DNA of 64,000 bases from Dendrophyllia cribrosa (GCA_024195265.1 JAJLRJ010000005.1:35312605-35376604), one strand, 5' to 3'. Positions 1-15,400 are shown, counted from the stretch's first letter. Made by a program: numbers and translations. The notes: a model not told the origin generated them from the letters alone.

Positions 1-297
1 AGAGGGTACTGGGGGATTTTAAGAAAAAGATAACCAATGTGACTTTTAAAATTTTGAACTTAACTGTCCTTAAGTTTTATTAGTTATGTTCCATATAAAC
101 TCATGTTTCTTTTCCTTCTTTCATTTTTTGATTTAATGTTTGGGAGATATAAGTATACTTTATGCTACTCTGTAAAATCCAAAGTAAAATAAGGTGTGAG
201 TTTGTATACGTATGAAGAAAATAAAGCAATACACAAGAAAAAATGTATGCTACTGGAAATTAGTAAACAATGAGATGCTGTGTCAAAAGTATATTAC

Positions 298-416
298 CTG
301 GCCTGCGGGATCATTAAGTAGTGAATGCTCTCTGTTTCTCCTGAGTTCATACTCTCTGGTATGTAAGGACGCAAAGCCTGGTAGGTGTGTTCTGTGAGAA
401 ATGGCGTGAATGATGC
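298..416 (-). CDS. IARS1: IARS1 exon 26 (residues 769-807), last exon inside the window
   Basis: Encodes [18 protein letters not shown] and [11 protein letters not shown], matching the conserved PFLTE and SIHYLMLP segments. Acceptor TATTTCAG, donor GTAATA. It leaves two bases of an Arg codon, so the gene continues left of the window. Confidence 0.9.
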
Positions 417-3400
417 CTGAAATAATAAACAAAACACCAATGAGTATCTATTTATTTCTTCTATTGTTATTTAGTATTTTAAAGTGCCTATGAAATGAAA
501 TTTTCGACCCGTTTCTTGTACTAAAAAATTGAAGTCCATGTTCCACTGATTCATAATTTTCTAATTTAAGTTATGGTCAAGCAACGAAAAGTACTTTTTT
601 GGACGTCCAAAATTGGTCAAAAACGAACTTTTCGTGTCCTGGGACCTGGAACTAGAATAAAAAGAAACATAGAATTTACGATCACTGTAACAAACCGTTG
701 AGAATGGCCAGATCTGGGTTTCCAGACCTAGATCAGTATTAATACTTGAAGTAAAACAAAAGAAACGGCAAACTGATCCTTACGGCAGAAAAAAAAGAAG
801 CAGAAGGAAATAACATGGTGACGTCATCGGTTGTGCAAATATGCGGTGTCGCTTTCAGACGCTTCAGTATTTCTCAAACAAACCACTTTTTTAGCTATAT
901 TGTTAGCAACTTTGCTCAGTTGTAAACATGTCCTCCGACGATAAATTTTGACTACCATGTTGACTACGAAGGTCTGCACAACTGTTGAAGTCACAAGTCC
1001 TAATTTGCATATGTTGGTCGCGCGCTGGTTGTCCCATAGTTTTTGGCTCAAATAGGCCAAATTAATAACTCAAGTAATGGTCCTAGTAAGAACTAGGCAA
1101 CCTAACGGCAAGGAATGCAGAAAGGTGTTAATTGTAATATTGTTGAAACCGTCCACCTCATTGGCTAAAATGTGAAAATCTACCATCACTTTACCAGGTT
1201 GTGCATTTATTTCTCTCTAGTTTACTAATTGGTTCCCTTTTAGTGAAAACTATTCGGAGTATTAATGCAACCAAAATTCTATGTGGGAAACATGTAAAAT
1301 TAGAAGCCTTTCTTGGCCATTGTTTCGGAGTTTCACGATTGGATGAAGTCTTGTAGCACAAAAGAAACATCACTTTAAAATAACGCTCCAGTACATTTTA
1401 TTTAAAAAACATGTTGTCCATAGGTTGATGTATTCTCAGTAAGAAAAACCTAAACAATCTTTTGTGGGGAAAGCGAAATGCCGCGGAACAACAGAGCATT
1501 GCCTAGTTCTAACACGCATTGTTACTTAAATTGGAAATTATGAATCAGTGGAACATAGACTTCAATTTTTTAGTATAAAAAACGGGTCGAAAATTTCATT
1601 TCATATGCACTTTAAAAGATATTAAGTTTGTAAAGCGCTATTGAACCATCGGGAAATAGCACCGTCTATATGAATGTATAACGAGGAATTTCAGTGTGAA
1701 AGTGACTGTTGGCGACAGGAACACAAAGATTTTACTGGCAATAAGAGATACAATAATTGAATAGAGAATAAGTATAATGCAAAATTAATAATCTAAAGTA
1801 GTGAAATGGTGCCAAAATATGAAAATCAAAGGCTCCTGTGAGCCAACCCGTGAATAAGAAATGCTAACGCGCAATGCAATATTGCGGTAAACAATATATG
1901 TTTATACTGACATGGTTCAATTGTTTTTTAAAATTAAACGTAACGACAAGATTCGAACCCTGGGTCCCTCGTTGTCGCCGATTTCCCTTTCGTAAACAAG
2001 CGATGCCATTTTTAACGGTCGATGCTATCATTAACATGCATTGGTAAACAAGCCTTTTGTAATAGTTAATGCCATTTCTCTATAGTTTATGCCTGGATTG
2101 GGATGAAAGTAGGCTATCATTATTAGATAAAACTGGGTTTAGGTAAAGAGATTATTACACCTAAGCTAGATTCGCGATTAGGTTAGATCTAGGGATAAGG
2201 GTTAGGGTTATAGATGTATCATTAAGCCGGATCAACCCAGTGGTCTAGTGGTGAAGGAGGGATGTTAGCATGCAGCGGTTCCGGGTTTGATTCTAGGTAA
2301 TTAATTGCATTTTTCTTTTTCTGATAGAAAAAATAATTCGACAATTGGTGAAACATTTTTCAAGTGTCGCTAAAATGGCATCGCTTGTTTACGAAAGGGA
2401 AAATTGCCTCTCATCCGTCAACACGTAGAAGGAAACCTAGAATACATACCTAATTGAGATCAAATTTTATCATTTCAATGTAGATACGCATCAAAACGCA
2501 TCTCTGTTAAAAAATCCGTTTGGATCGATAAGCTTATTGTTGCTTATATTCGTTTACAACAAATTAGTTATTGTTACCGTATTTATTCGATTAAACGCCG
2601 CCCTCGAATAAACGCCGCACTTAAGAGCAAAAATATTAATAAACGCCGCCTCGAAGAGGACAGTGACATTGAAATTGACTGAACTTTATTCTATGACATG
2701 CATCGCAATCGTATTAAAATACAAAGTGAGAACAATAAAGTAAATGACATTTCAGACAAACACTGAAACATGTTTCTGTTTTTAAAAATTCAAACGTTCA
2801 GTTGCTATTGTTTGTAGGAAATAAATTGGATTTTAAATAAACGCCGCCCTCCGATAAACGCCGCACTAGAATCAGGAAAAATTTAATAAACGCCGCGGCG
2901 TTTAATCGAATAAATACGGTATCGCTGGATTCACGTTGTTCTTGTAACAAAACGCATTCGTAACAAAGCATTACGTCACTAAGTTTACAGCTGAGTGATG
3001 AAACGAGCGAGCGAGTGAGTGAATTTGCATTCGTCTCCGACATCCCGTTTATTACGCTACGCGTATTCACGGGTTAAAAATATTTGGAAGAGCAGCAATG
3101 AGCAAGTTAATTGCCCTGAAGATTAGGGCTTTCAGTTTTGGGCTTGAGGGTCAAAAGTATAAAATGTTGAATGTGATGCATCTAAAATGGCCACAGTAAC
3201 TTTTCTAAGAACAATAATTGCATGCTTATATAATATAAAAAATGAAAGTATTCATCAGAGCTGAACGCAGAGAACAGTAAGGTTGCTGTGTGTCATTATG
3301 AGTAACATTCCCTGTTGGCCTTTTTCATAACTAATGTTGTACGTTACCTCGCAACGAGGATGTTCTTTAGAAATCATCGATGGAATAATTATTTTGCTTC

Positions 3401-6400
3401 AACAGGCAATGAGAGTTCACAACCAACGAGTTTGCTCCCATCAAAGAAAAAAGAAACAAACTTTCAAGAAACGTTTTTGCGTTGTCATGTAAATAACATC
3501 AAATGTTGATCACGTTTGACTATCAGGCACCCATTCATAACCAATTAACCGCTTTCTTCTGTGATGCATGAAAGCTTCTAAGCCAAGTGCGCATGCCTTC
3601 TCGCCTATATCCTTACATGTACATAACACAAGGATTTTGTTACGTAACACAAGCACGGTCCAGAATAGTACACTGCCTCGCTATGGCTTGTTACGAAACA
3701 CAAGCACGGTCCAGAATAGTACACTGCCTCGCTATGGCTTGTTACGAAACACAAGCACGGTCCAGAATAGTATACTGCCTCGCTATGGCTTGTTATGTAA
3801 CACAAGCACGGTCCAGAATTAGTATACTGCCTCGCTATGGCTTGTTACGTAACACAAGCACGGTCCAGAATAGTATACTGCCTCGCTATGGCTTGTTACG
3901 TAACACAAGCGCGGTCCAGAATAGTATACTGCCTCGCTATGGCTTGTTACGTAACACAAGCACGGTCCAGAATAGTATACTGCCTCGCTATGGCTTGCCA
4001 GCAATTTTTATTATTGTGAGGTTAAAAACATGCCCACTGTTGCTATCAAAAAATTTAAAAACATAAATATATATTAATTTTGTTTGCTCTACCTGCACAA
4101 AAACTTGCACAAACAACATTTCCATAACCCACATGCACCTTTTATTATTTGACTAAATACAAGTAAAATGGAGACAAAGCATTATTACCAATAATCTTGT
4201 CATGGAAAAGATGACACTGAACAGCGTCTGTAGTGCCTCTTGACGATCTTTATCTCCACAGTCACCCTAAAAACACAGCATACACACAATCACTTGGCTT
4301 TATGCCCACAGGAAATCACAGAGTCAAATATCAGCACAAATGTAATTTGATATGCTTGAAGTCACCTAATAGGGCACCTCCGATGTGGCTACGAGCCATG
4401 AATAGAGCTTCTAACACAACAACCAATCGAGGCAAGGCTAAGATAAATTATATTTTTAGATTATATGGTCACATATCTGTTCGATTTCTGAAATCCATTT
4501 ATTCTGCGCTTATGAATTAAAGCATTCAACAATGAATAGAAACTTTATTTATTGTTCACTCACTTGGCAATGTTTGCTTGACCAACAACCCCCCTAGAGC
4601 ATCATGTCTATTAACTTACCAACCATGTCCATTAACTGACCAGCCACCCCCTAGGGTATCACGTTCATTAACTGACCAACCCACCCCTATAGCATTATGT
4701 TCATTAACTGACCAACCCACCCCTAGGGCATCATGTTCATTAACTGACCAACCCACCCCTAGGCCATCATGTTCATTAACTGACCAACCCACCCCTAGGG
4801 CATCATGTTCATTAACTGATCAACCCACCCCTAGGACTCCATGTTCATTAACTGACCAACCCACCCCTAGGGCATCATGTTCATTAACTGACCAACCCAC
4901 CCCTAGGGCATCATGTTCATTAACTGACTAACCACCCCTAGGGCATCATGTTCATTAACTGACCAAACAACCCTAGGGCATCATGTCCATTAACTGACCA
5001 ACCCACCCCTAGGGCATCATGTTCATTAACTGACCAACCACCCCTAGGGCATCATGTTCATTAACTGACTAACCACCCCTAGGGCATCATGTTCATTAAC
5101 TGACCAACCCACCCCTAGGCCATCATGTTCATTAACTGACCAACCACCCCTAGGGCATCATGTTCATTAACTGACCAACCACCCCTAGGACATCATGTTC
5201 ATTAACTGACCAACCCACCCCTAGGGCATCATGTTCATTAACTGACCAACCCACCCCTAGGCCATCATGTTCATTAACTGACCAACCACCCCTAGGGCAT
5301 CATGTTCATTAACTGACCAACCCACCCCTAGGGCATCATGTTCATTAACTGACCAACCCACCCCTAGGGCATCATGCTCATTAACCGACCAACCCACCCC
5401 TAGGCCATCATGTTCATTAACTGACCAACCACCCCTAGGGCATCATGTTCATTAACTGACCAACCCACCCCTAGGCCATCATGTTCATTAACTGACCAAC
5501 CACCCCTAGGGCATCATGTTCATTAACTGACCAACCACCCCTAGGGCATCATGTTCATTAACTGACCAACCCACCCCTAGGGCATCATGTTCATTAACTG
5601 ACCAACCCACCCCTAGGCCATCATGTTCGTTAACTGACCAACCACCCCTAGGGCATCATGTTCATTAACTGACCAACCCACCCCTAGGGCATCATGTTCA
5701 TTAACTGACCAACCCACCCCTAGGGCATCATGCTCATTAACCGACCAACCCACCCCTAGGCCATCATGTTCATTAACTGACCAGCCACCCCTAGGGCATC
5801 ATGTTCATTAACTGACCAACCCACCCCTAGGCCATCATGTTCATTAACTGACCAACCACCCCTAGGGCATCATGTTCATTAACTGACCAACCACCCCTAG
5901 GGCATCATGTTCATTAACTGAACAACCCACCCCTAGGGCATCATGTTCATTAACTGACCAACCCACCCCTAGGTCATCATGTTCATTAACTGACCAACCA
6001 CCCCTAGGGCATCATGTTCATTAACTGACCAACCACCCCTAGGGCATCATGTTCATTAACTGACCAACCACCCCTAGGGCATCATGTTCATTAACTGCAT
6101 TATTCCTGCTACAATGTAAGTAAAGCCTTATAACGAATTATTTTCTTAATAACTCTGTTTTGAAGAGTACTACGAAATCTCTCTATATATTTTTTACCTA
6201 GTCTATAATGCATTGTTTTTAATCTTCTTCATGCAAGCAAACTCATTGGCCACTGAATTTCAGTGAGTAGTATATTGATCAAGGTGAGAAGATATGCCGT
6301 AGCATTACAAATGAGTTTGTTTCTTACCCTGAGCCGTTTCCTGTTCATTCGGACATACACATTGGTCAGATAGTCAATGAATTTCACCAGTCGAGGAACA

Positions 6401-9400
6401 ACGGTATACAGATGATATGCTAAAAAATACAAGAGGAAACTTTTAGTACAAACATACTCCTCATCATTGATTTGTGATTACACAGACTTACAGTGGCAAA
6501 ACAAGTTAATGTTGACCATTAAAAAAGATAATTTATTACAGAGCAAAGCTGATTAGACAAACTTGAACATCCTAGATGCAACAAGCAAATTAAGCAATCA
6601 TTTTGTTGACAAATAGTACTAACAGTACATCAAGTTGATGACTGATTATTAAGGAGATTCTTAGGTTACAAAACACTAAAGGTGACAACAGCCTTTTTAT
6701 TAGCCCCTCAACCCATACCTCCACTACCAGTCTCACACTGAAAACAACACAAGTTCATGAATGCCAACTTGTCCGTAAGTGTTATCACTATCACATTTAA
6801 CTTACCAGCCATCTCTTGGTGAACAAATAAAACCAAACTCTGGGTAAAGGACAAAATCCAGCGATCGAGGGTGTTTTCCAAGTTCAATAAAAGCATCTCA
6901 TCATGGACAAACTTATGCCCTTCCTATTGTTAAGGGAACATAACGACAAAACATTTTTCAGCATGACAATCAACGATTTGAAAGTAATTCCATGTAACAT
7001 GTAACTCTGGCTGAATTTACAAAATCTCTCTCATTTGGGCACTTTTTAAAAAATTTCTTCCTTCTGCAATAGAAAAACAGCTTTTGTCATAAAAAGGGAT
7101 GACGTCACAAATGATAGAAGGACTGTGGTCCCATCACGGGCGTTTGGGGCATTTCAGGTGGCAATGGGTTAATATCTCTGGCTGTTGTTTGACCACGTAA
7201 GCCATGATTGGTTGTGGAGAATCAAGTCAGTGATTGCTCAGTAACATTCTGTGTATTGTTTGTGTAATGTTCTTCAGTCATGTACTATGTCATTGATTTC
7301 AGTCTATTGTTTGTCTGTATTGTTTGTAATCCACAAGTCTGAAGGTATGTTTGCAAATGTTCTGGTTCTGATCAATGATGTTCAATTTAAAGCCCCATTC
7401 ACACCAACGGTTAAACATGTTTAAAATGTTGTTTAGTTAAACTGTGGTTTTTGTCTTTATCTTGAACGTTTTGAAATGTATATGACTCAAACTATACCTG
7501 GAATGGTAATAAAAGTCAATGAAGTTTCTTTCAGTAAAGATTTCACTCCAAATATTACGGGAGGTCAGCAGGTGTATTTCTAAACCTGTTTTAAACTAAA
7601 CAACGTTTAAGCGTTGGTGTGAATGGGGTATAAGTTAGCAAACCAGCGTTCTAGAGTAACTCATTATTTTGTGGTAGTCTGTAGGTAAAGCACTGAACAA
7701 AGTCCCAGTCGGTTTTGTGGTTAACATCGCAATTGCCCTTAATGTAGGGTGTTGTTGGTAGGTAGTCTATCTTATGCACTCTATATTCCAACATGTTTCT
7801 CAGTTTAACGGTTGGTAGGTAGTCAAGCTTACCCTCTCTAACTGTTGTATGTTCTGTACAAGGAACCTGTGTGCATTGTACCAAGGTAGAAAGACATCTT
7901 TAATGATATCCTTGACTCCTTTTTCCTGGAACTTAAGTGTCTCTGCTCTGACCACCGGGGAGTTGATCAGGTACAACCTAAAAAAGTAACATGAATATGG
8001 TTATTATGGTTATTATGACTGTGCCTATATAACCGGTGTACCCTAAAACTAGACAGTGTATTTACGAAAATGTCCAATGATTTATTGATTGTTAAGGGAG
8101 CTGATGTGAGCGGTTGTAACACCAGAAACTCACAAATGTTGAACATTCCACTTTGTAAAACCGCTAGCGGTCATAGAACTTTTTATTATTAATAGTCAGA
8201 ATAGGCGCCATGTATTTCAAAATTCATACTTTTTCTCACAAAGTTGTTAAAATGAACACATTTTATGTGAAATGAATACAAAGCGTATTGTAATGCCAAT
8301 ATTTGTAATCAAAAGTACATGTCCATGATGAATCACATACACATAGTCTGAAGGTTGTACTACATACTGTACACTGAAATATTCGGGCATCAGCTCGAAA
8401 TATACTCTGTCACTACTACAACTTTGCACAAGGAGTCTGACTTTTCTCCATCTTCTCAATGAAAATGTTGTAAACTTGTCACTGTGCTTTTTGCACCAAA
8501 TCTCACGCTATGTTGCACATTTTCTCAGTATGTACAGTGAACACGTTTTCAGTGTACTTTGCAAAGTACACTGAAGTCCACATTGTAGTGGAGTTTGGAA
8601 GGGTGTTTCGTGTAGTGCTCGGGCGTCGAAAAATGGATGCTGTTTTGTCTTCAACAGAATGATGAATTTGAGGAATCTGTGGATCATGTGTGCCACAAAC
8701 GGGCCTAGGTTAGTCATAACCTGAGGGTTGGAAAGGATAGCTTCCACGATATTTGAAGCATTCCCACTATTAGACCCTTTGTTTGACATCATGTCTTGAC
8801 CTGCTGCCCACTTTACTTTAGACAGCCGACACTCGAAGAATTTCGGGGACGCAGCGGGAAGATTAACGAGATTCGATGCAAAAAGGACAGTGACAAGTTT
8901 ACAAGATTTGCATTGAAAAAATGGAGAAAAGTCAGACTCCTTGTGCAAAGTTGTAGTAGTAACAGAGTATAAATTATATTTCGAGCTGATGTCCGAAGAT
9001 TTCAGTGTACGCAGTACAACTTTCAGACTATGTGTATGTGATTCATCATTGACACATGCTTTTCATTGCAAATATAGGCATTTCAATACACTTTGTATTC
9101 ATTTCACATAAAATGTGTTCATTTCAACAACTTTGTGAGAAAAAAGTATGAATTTTGAAACACATGGTGCCCCATACCTTAGAATGTTTTCTTAAATTGT
9201 GCAATTCAGTGACTGTTTTTATGTTTTTCATTTAAATCACTTCTCAATTTCAAGACAAATTGCCTTGTGTGTGGAATACTGTCTATGGCAGCATTAAGCA
9301 CAATCTCAGTCATCAATGACTCGCAAAAGTAAAATAACCTATCGCTAAGGGGACAAGCTAGCATCTCACTGTTCTGCTAAGTCATAACATTTATTGCGTT

Positions 9401-12400
9401 CGTCTGCGAACGCGATCCTAACTTCGTGTTGAATGTCCTGTATCATGTGTTGGGTGTCCTGTCCAATTTCCTTTAGCGGAAAAAATCGAGATTTTTTCTC
9501 ATGCTTGTTTATCCGATTAGCCCCCCTCCCCCCCCCCCCCCCCCCCCCCCCCCTCCCCCCCCGGAAGATTCTTTTGTGTTTTTCAGGGGCAAATTCACGG
9601 TCGGGAACTGGTATCTACTTTGGCCTCGCTGTCATAGAGCTTGCTGCCGATCGGAGAAGGACGCTTTCGCTTCGCTTATTAATCTGCGGCGCATAAAAGC
9701 AACTTTACGCTTTTCAACGGCCGGAAAAAGTTGAGAATTGACCGATTTTTATCACATAGCAAGTGAAATGAAGCCTGGCAGAGGTTTGACGGCAAAATCA
9801 ACCACGGACATTTCAGGGTCTGTTTACGAACGCTGTCGATCCGCGTCGATCTCTACACAATTCATCGGTTTGGATCCAACAATTCTTCCCCGTAACTTAT
9901 GCCCGCATGTTTTTGCTCGCTGTTGTTGCTGTTTTCAGGTATTAAAAATATAGACGGCTGCATCACGGTGTTCCTTTGTTTACTCATCTTATCATTGCTA
10001 TTTTACTAAATAACATTCGATTTCTTTATGATTTTGTTTTATTAGTTTCATTGTAGATTGTGTAAGCTTATGTTTGAATCACATCATCCTAATTACATCT
10101 GTGCTGCTGTTTGTCAAATATTCAATGTTATTCGCTTGATATATTTGTATGTATGTAAATGTGAACAAAAAGTAACGCAAATGTCACGCTGTTTCTTCCT
10201 TGAAGACTGTGACTGAGAGATGGACCTCTGTAGACGTCAAATTTTACAATAACTGCTTTTGGCAAATCAGGTTATTTATGTTTTAAAATAAATTTTTTCA
10301 AAAGAAGATTTTGTTGTCCATTTGTATGTGTTTGTTCATTAATTTCATAGGTTGAAAAGCGATTTGATGTAAACAAAACAAGACTTGGATTGTAAAGTTC
10401 TAAACTGAAAATATCCCGAGAATATGACGATATAATAACTGCCACTCCTAAAATTATTAAAGGGTCGTACATGGGTATTCTCGTGATGCGTGATTAGCCG
10501 ATTTTATTTTCCGTGAAACGTGAATTTAATAAATTATTCTTCATGATCCGTGACCCATTGTTTTGCGTGACCCATGAAGAACTTGAATTCATAACCGATA
10601 TTCTTGATTTCGCCACTTTATTGCACGCGATTTTGAGTCGTGAGACTTCCGGAAGATTTTGAAGACTATGAAAACATGAAATGCGACCTCCGTACAATTA
10701 TCGTAAGGTCTCGTAAGACATCGGCAAATACCGAATAACCGAGAACTTTCCTCAACGATCTTCGTTTAATCTTCAAAGACGTTGTAAAGTAATTGATTGG
10801 GCTTTCACGTGCTTCGCATGCATGTCATGTGTCAGTTGTCTATGAGGTCACAGGACAGTGATTCTAAACAAGGTAGCGCAAACGGAGAAGATTTGCACGA
10901 TTGAGTCTGTTATATTTTACGTTGACTCAAAGTCCTTGGGTCCACTCAATTTCTGGCATAGGAATGGAAAGGGAGTCCAAGCATCATTTGCGCAGCCTAG
11001 GGGCATGTGTTGAGTTCGATAAGAACATCATTCATTGCCGATGCTCAAACTGGCTCTGTCAAGCTAATTACCTCAATAAAAGGCATCGTATACTAAACTA
11101 TCTACTTTAGGCCATCTTGGACTCCTGTACAAAGCCTTCTCTGTTCATAAGAGACATCAGACAGTCCCAAAGCGTTTCATACCCCAAGCAATCGAGCTTC
11201 TGGTAGAACTTGACAGTTACTTGGGAACAACAACAGAAAAAGCATTGTCACATAGCAGCAACGTTAACGGCAGCACAGGTAAAGTCGGTAAACTAAGCGG
11301 TTCTCAAGGAACTGTTTCTAATCAGACAATGAACTGAAAGATCTGGAGTTAGTTAAAGAACACAACCCAAGCTACACCATTGATCTGTACTCCTGTCTGA
11401 CAGTTCAGCTTGAAAACCTACACCCAATGGGTCATTTCAAGGACCAGATGAGTTCCCCACCGTTTTGCATTACATGTACCACGGAATCTGGCGAATACCA
11501 TATATGAAAGCATAAGCGTGTAGTACCCTGGAGTGCCTACTACTACACACACGATAAATCATATTATCCCGTGCTGCGCTAGAGCACTCCACTAAATGCC
11601 ATTCCGAGGCTGGAGCATCTTAAGGCAATGAGGCAATTAAATAGGCGGAAAAAAGACCTCACGATTGAGTGGGTGACAACCAAAGGAAAAGCTGTACAAC
11701 AGAGAAGTATGGGGAAAGAGACCACCATGTTCAAGACTGGAACATTGCCATTAAACATGTACACAACGTCAGACATTCCGAAAGATAAAGACAAGTCTCA
11801 TTCAACCCTAACACAGTCGAAGAGCAGCTTTTTACTTCTGCTATGCCTTCTATGTCACACGAGGCCATTAAAGAGGGTTAAGCACTAGAGGAAGCCGAGG
11901 TAGAAGAGGAGAAAGAGTACGACACTGATTGAAATTCTGACCATCCTACGGCAGACAATGACGAGGAAGATACATTGCACAATTTAATGTTTCTTCTGGC
12001 CATCAATACACATAGTGAAGGAATGTCTATCGAGAATGATTAAGGTATGCAATGTGAATAATATGTAACCTTTCTTTTGCCTTACTCGATTTTGCTTTCT
12101 TTGAACACTCCTTCTTTGCCACTTGTCTTTGGGTAAGAGCAGGATAAAAGAGTACATTACTTGCTTATTTTCGTGATTCGGGAAAATGAAATTTTGATAT
12201 CCGTGATTCATTAGTTTTTCCACCCGTGAACCATGCCAGAGACCCCCCTGTACGACTCTCTTAAAAAATAGTGCTGTGCATCTGAGGTTTTGATAATCAT
12301 AGCCATGCTGTCACTTAAGGCCTGTCTACCCACCTCAAAGCATCAGCTCCATACTTGTCGACTATTTCCATTGGATCAGGATAGTTCTTTTTTCTCTTAC

Positions 12401-15400
12401 TCATTTTTGCTCCATCCCTGCCAACCATGCAAGCGTAATATATCATTAAAAGTTACTGTACTTTTTCAAATGTTGTCAGTACCTAACATAGTTGACACAC
12501 AGCTGAAGAAGCTAATTAAACAGAACAACAGGGAAACATGCTCAACAACAAAAAGGACAGTTTAGGCTTCCATCCCTGAAGAAAGTTTACAATAATTATC
12601 ATTTATAAATAAAAACCAAATTAATATACATGCACTCACGCAGCAAGAACCAGTCCATTGACAATCAGATTCTTGAATGGCGGTTCATTAAACAAAGCAG
12701 TTGAAATCACCAACAGTGTGTAAAACCTGAAAAAAAAAAACAAGGAAAAAAATCAACGCCATACAAGGAAGAAAAATAAAGTTCAACTTTATAATTTAAC
12801 ACAAAGGCAAACAAGACAAATTGAAATCATATTTGTTCAACTTACCATCCTCGTGTCTGGTCAATTCCTTCAGCAATGAAATCAGCTGGAAATGATGCTT
12901 CAAATTCCTTTTTGTTTTCAAATGGGTAGTGAGACTGTGCATATGGCATGCTGCAAACAGAAATGTTATCATGGTCATTCACTCTGACTTGCACACAAGG
13001 TGAACATGATCATTTTATCAATGATACTGGGTAGGAATGAGGGAAGGTCATGTGCAGGTATGAATTCTCGCTGGCTTTACTCATCTTATGGTGGCTCCAT
13101 TGTTATTTGGGGCGCACTCATCTTTGACAAACTTTTGGGGTCATAACTTACTTTTTTGGCTCTATTAAGCAGTAGCTATAAAACTTTGCGAAACCTTACT
13201 GCTATTATTTAATAGCAATAATATCATGATTCATAGAATTTGATTTAACTGGGGAAAAAGAGTTTTGGCGATAATCGAGCTTAAGGTAATTCCCTCGAAA
13301 AGGATCTTATACTGAACTTTTTTTCAAACTTGGTGCGATTGATAACCATGCTTAGAACATTCAAAAAATGCAATAAAAAGAGAGGGTCACCGTGCTTGTT
13401 TTTACACTGCACGCCCGTTATTTATAGCGACTTTTTATAATTGCGCGAGGAATGTTCGAAACTCGAACGTCGAGAAAAGGATTGTTATTACCTGAAGAAA
13501 ACTATGATTACTATTGAAATTTTAACATTATTTATTTGATTATGCAACATTCTTTCAGGGAAGTCATTTCAAATTGCCCGGTCTTACAAATTTTGCAAGG
13601 AAATCGGACCGCTTCGGCATCACCACATACTCCTCATTGGCTCCAAATACAGAGTTTCACGCGATTTACACAGAATTAATACAAGTTCTACCACTAAACT
13701 TTTTTTCTGCTTAAAATAATGTTATTTACAGTCCTATAACGAGTAAATTACATTAATAAAAAATAGGGGTCACCGTGCTCGTTTAGGAGAAAACAATCTC
13801 TTATTCATTTGGCCAACTTAACCTCAAAGGAAACCTTCTTGGTTCGGACTGTGCGCGCGCTGATGACGCAAGAAATTATGCGCAGTACGTGATGCGCAAT
13901 GCAATACTAAGGAATGACCTTAAGGAGGCTCGAAAGGGTTTTCAGCTGCGTGCGCGCGCGACGTGCACTCGTCATGCTTTGACGCATACGTCAGCTGATT
14001 TTCCTATCAAAAAGTAGCGCGCGCAGCTCACCGGAAATAAAAATACTGCGTAAAATCGCGCGAACCGGAAATAAATCGTGCATAAAATATTCCTCTTTAT
14101 CTCAAAACTTTGCTTGGTGACCTATGTTGAAAATTTTCATGCAAGTAGCATTCAACTTTATCTAACATTTGAGACATTTTGGAAAAAAACTGTACAGTGG
14201 AATTTTTTTAAATCTTTAAAAGGCCTTTTTCGATTTATCTCGATTTCCACAATACAGATTTTTTTCAAATTTACACAGGAGGTGAGGAATATTGCAAACT
14301 TTTAAAAACGCTTATAAAAAACATAGGTCACCGAGTTAGTTTTAAAGATAGATTTATAAAACTGACTTTTGAGGGGTATCTCTTTGGAGGGTTATAGTTA
14401 CCATGACAACAGATATGACGTCATAAATGGTCTTGAAGGAAACTTTAACAACCATGTCATAAGCTTATCTACAATTTGTTTCAGAGACTAAAACCATAAA
14501 ATTTTAATGTGTATTGTTCTGACATGTACATAAGCTGTAAGAAACCCTTTCGAGCCTCCTTAAGTGAACCCCACTTTTTGAACAAAATCGCATCCAGTGA
14601 AAAATTTTGCCATAATTATAATTATTTGTGTTAAATTTCTGGAATCAGCTTACATTGACTTAATACAGTACTTTGCAAAAGTAATGTGAACGAAATTCAA
14701 CCAATTAGGTTAAAAATAACGTGCAACACACTTTGACAAGCAAGATCTTTGTTTACATATTTTAGTATTTCAAAACATCTGTTCAGAAGTTGAAATATTG
14801 CTCCATTTTTTCACTGAAGCTAAATCTAGCCAAGCAATAATATATATAGATAGGCTGAGCCTAACAACGTCGCTCTCTGAACAGAAAGCCGATGATAAGC
14901 TTAGCTTAAGTTATGACCCTAAGTTTGTCATAGACGAGTGGGTACGAGTGAGCCCGAAATAACAATGCAGCCACCTTAACTACAAAGTGCACATTACTGA
15001 AATATTACTTATAAAAATAAAAGGGTACAAAGTCAAAAACAGGCCAGAGTGGTGATTGATTTTTTAAATTGCTAAGATCACTGCATCAATCATTGATTTA
15101 ATTATTTATATTTAGTGTGCAACTCACATAATTTTTATATAATTATTTCATTATAATTATACAGTTAATTCACATTCAATATCAGTTTGTTATAAAGCCT
15201 TGGTAACATAGTATGTTTGAGGTCTCACAAAACTCAACTCACATGTTGTCATTACCAACACAGTTACAATTACCAATGCATTGTGGAAATAAATCTCATG
15301 GTACCACAGTCACAGCAATGTCAAAACTACAAAATTTGAAATCAAAATGATGCTAGCTTATAAGTCACTGTAGTAAGATTGTAGTACCTTCCACTTTCAA

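Noticed and set aside
3568..4066. Overlapping open frames on both strands with repeated peptides
   Set aside because: Produced by a 51-bp minisatellite whose period is a multiple of three.
4578..4931. 117-codon Thr/Pro-rich repeat protein frame
   Set aside because: Minisatellite read in one frame; the frame is lost as soon as 35-bp units occur.
4579..6097. CRISPR-like array
   Set aside because: Units are contiguous with no unique spacers, and the context is a eukaryotic intron.
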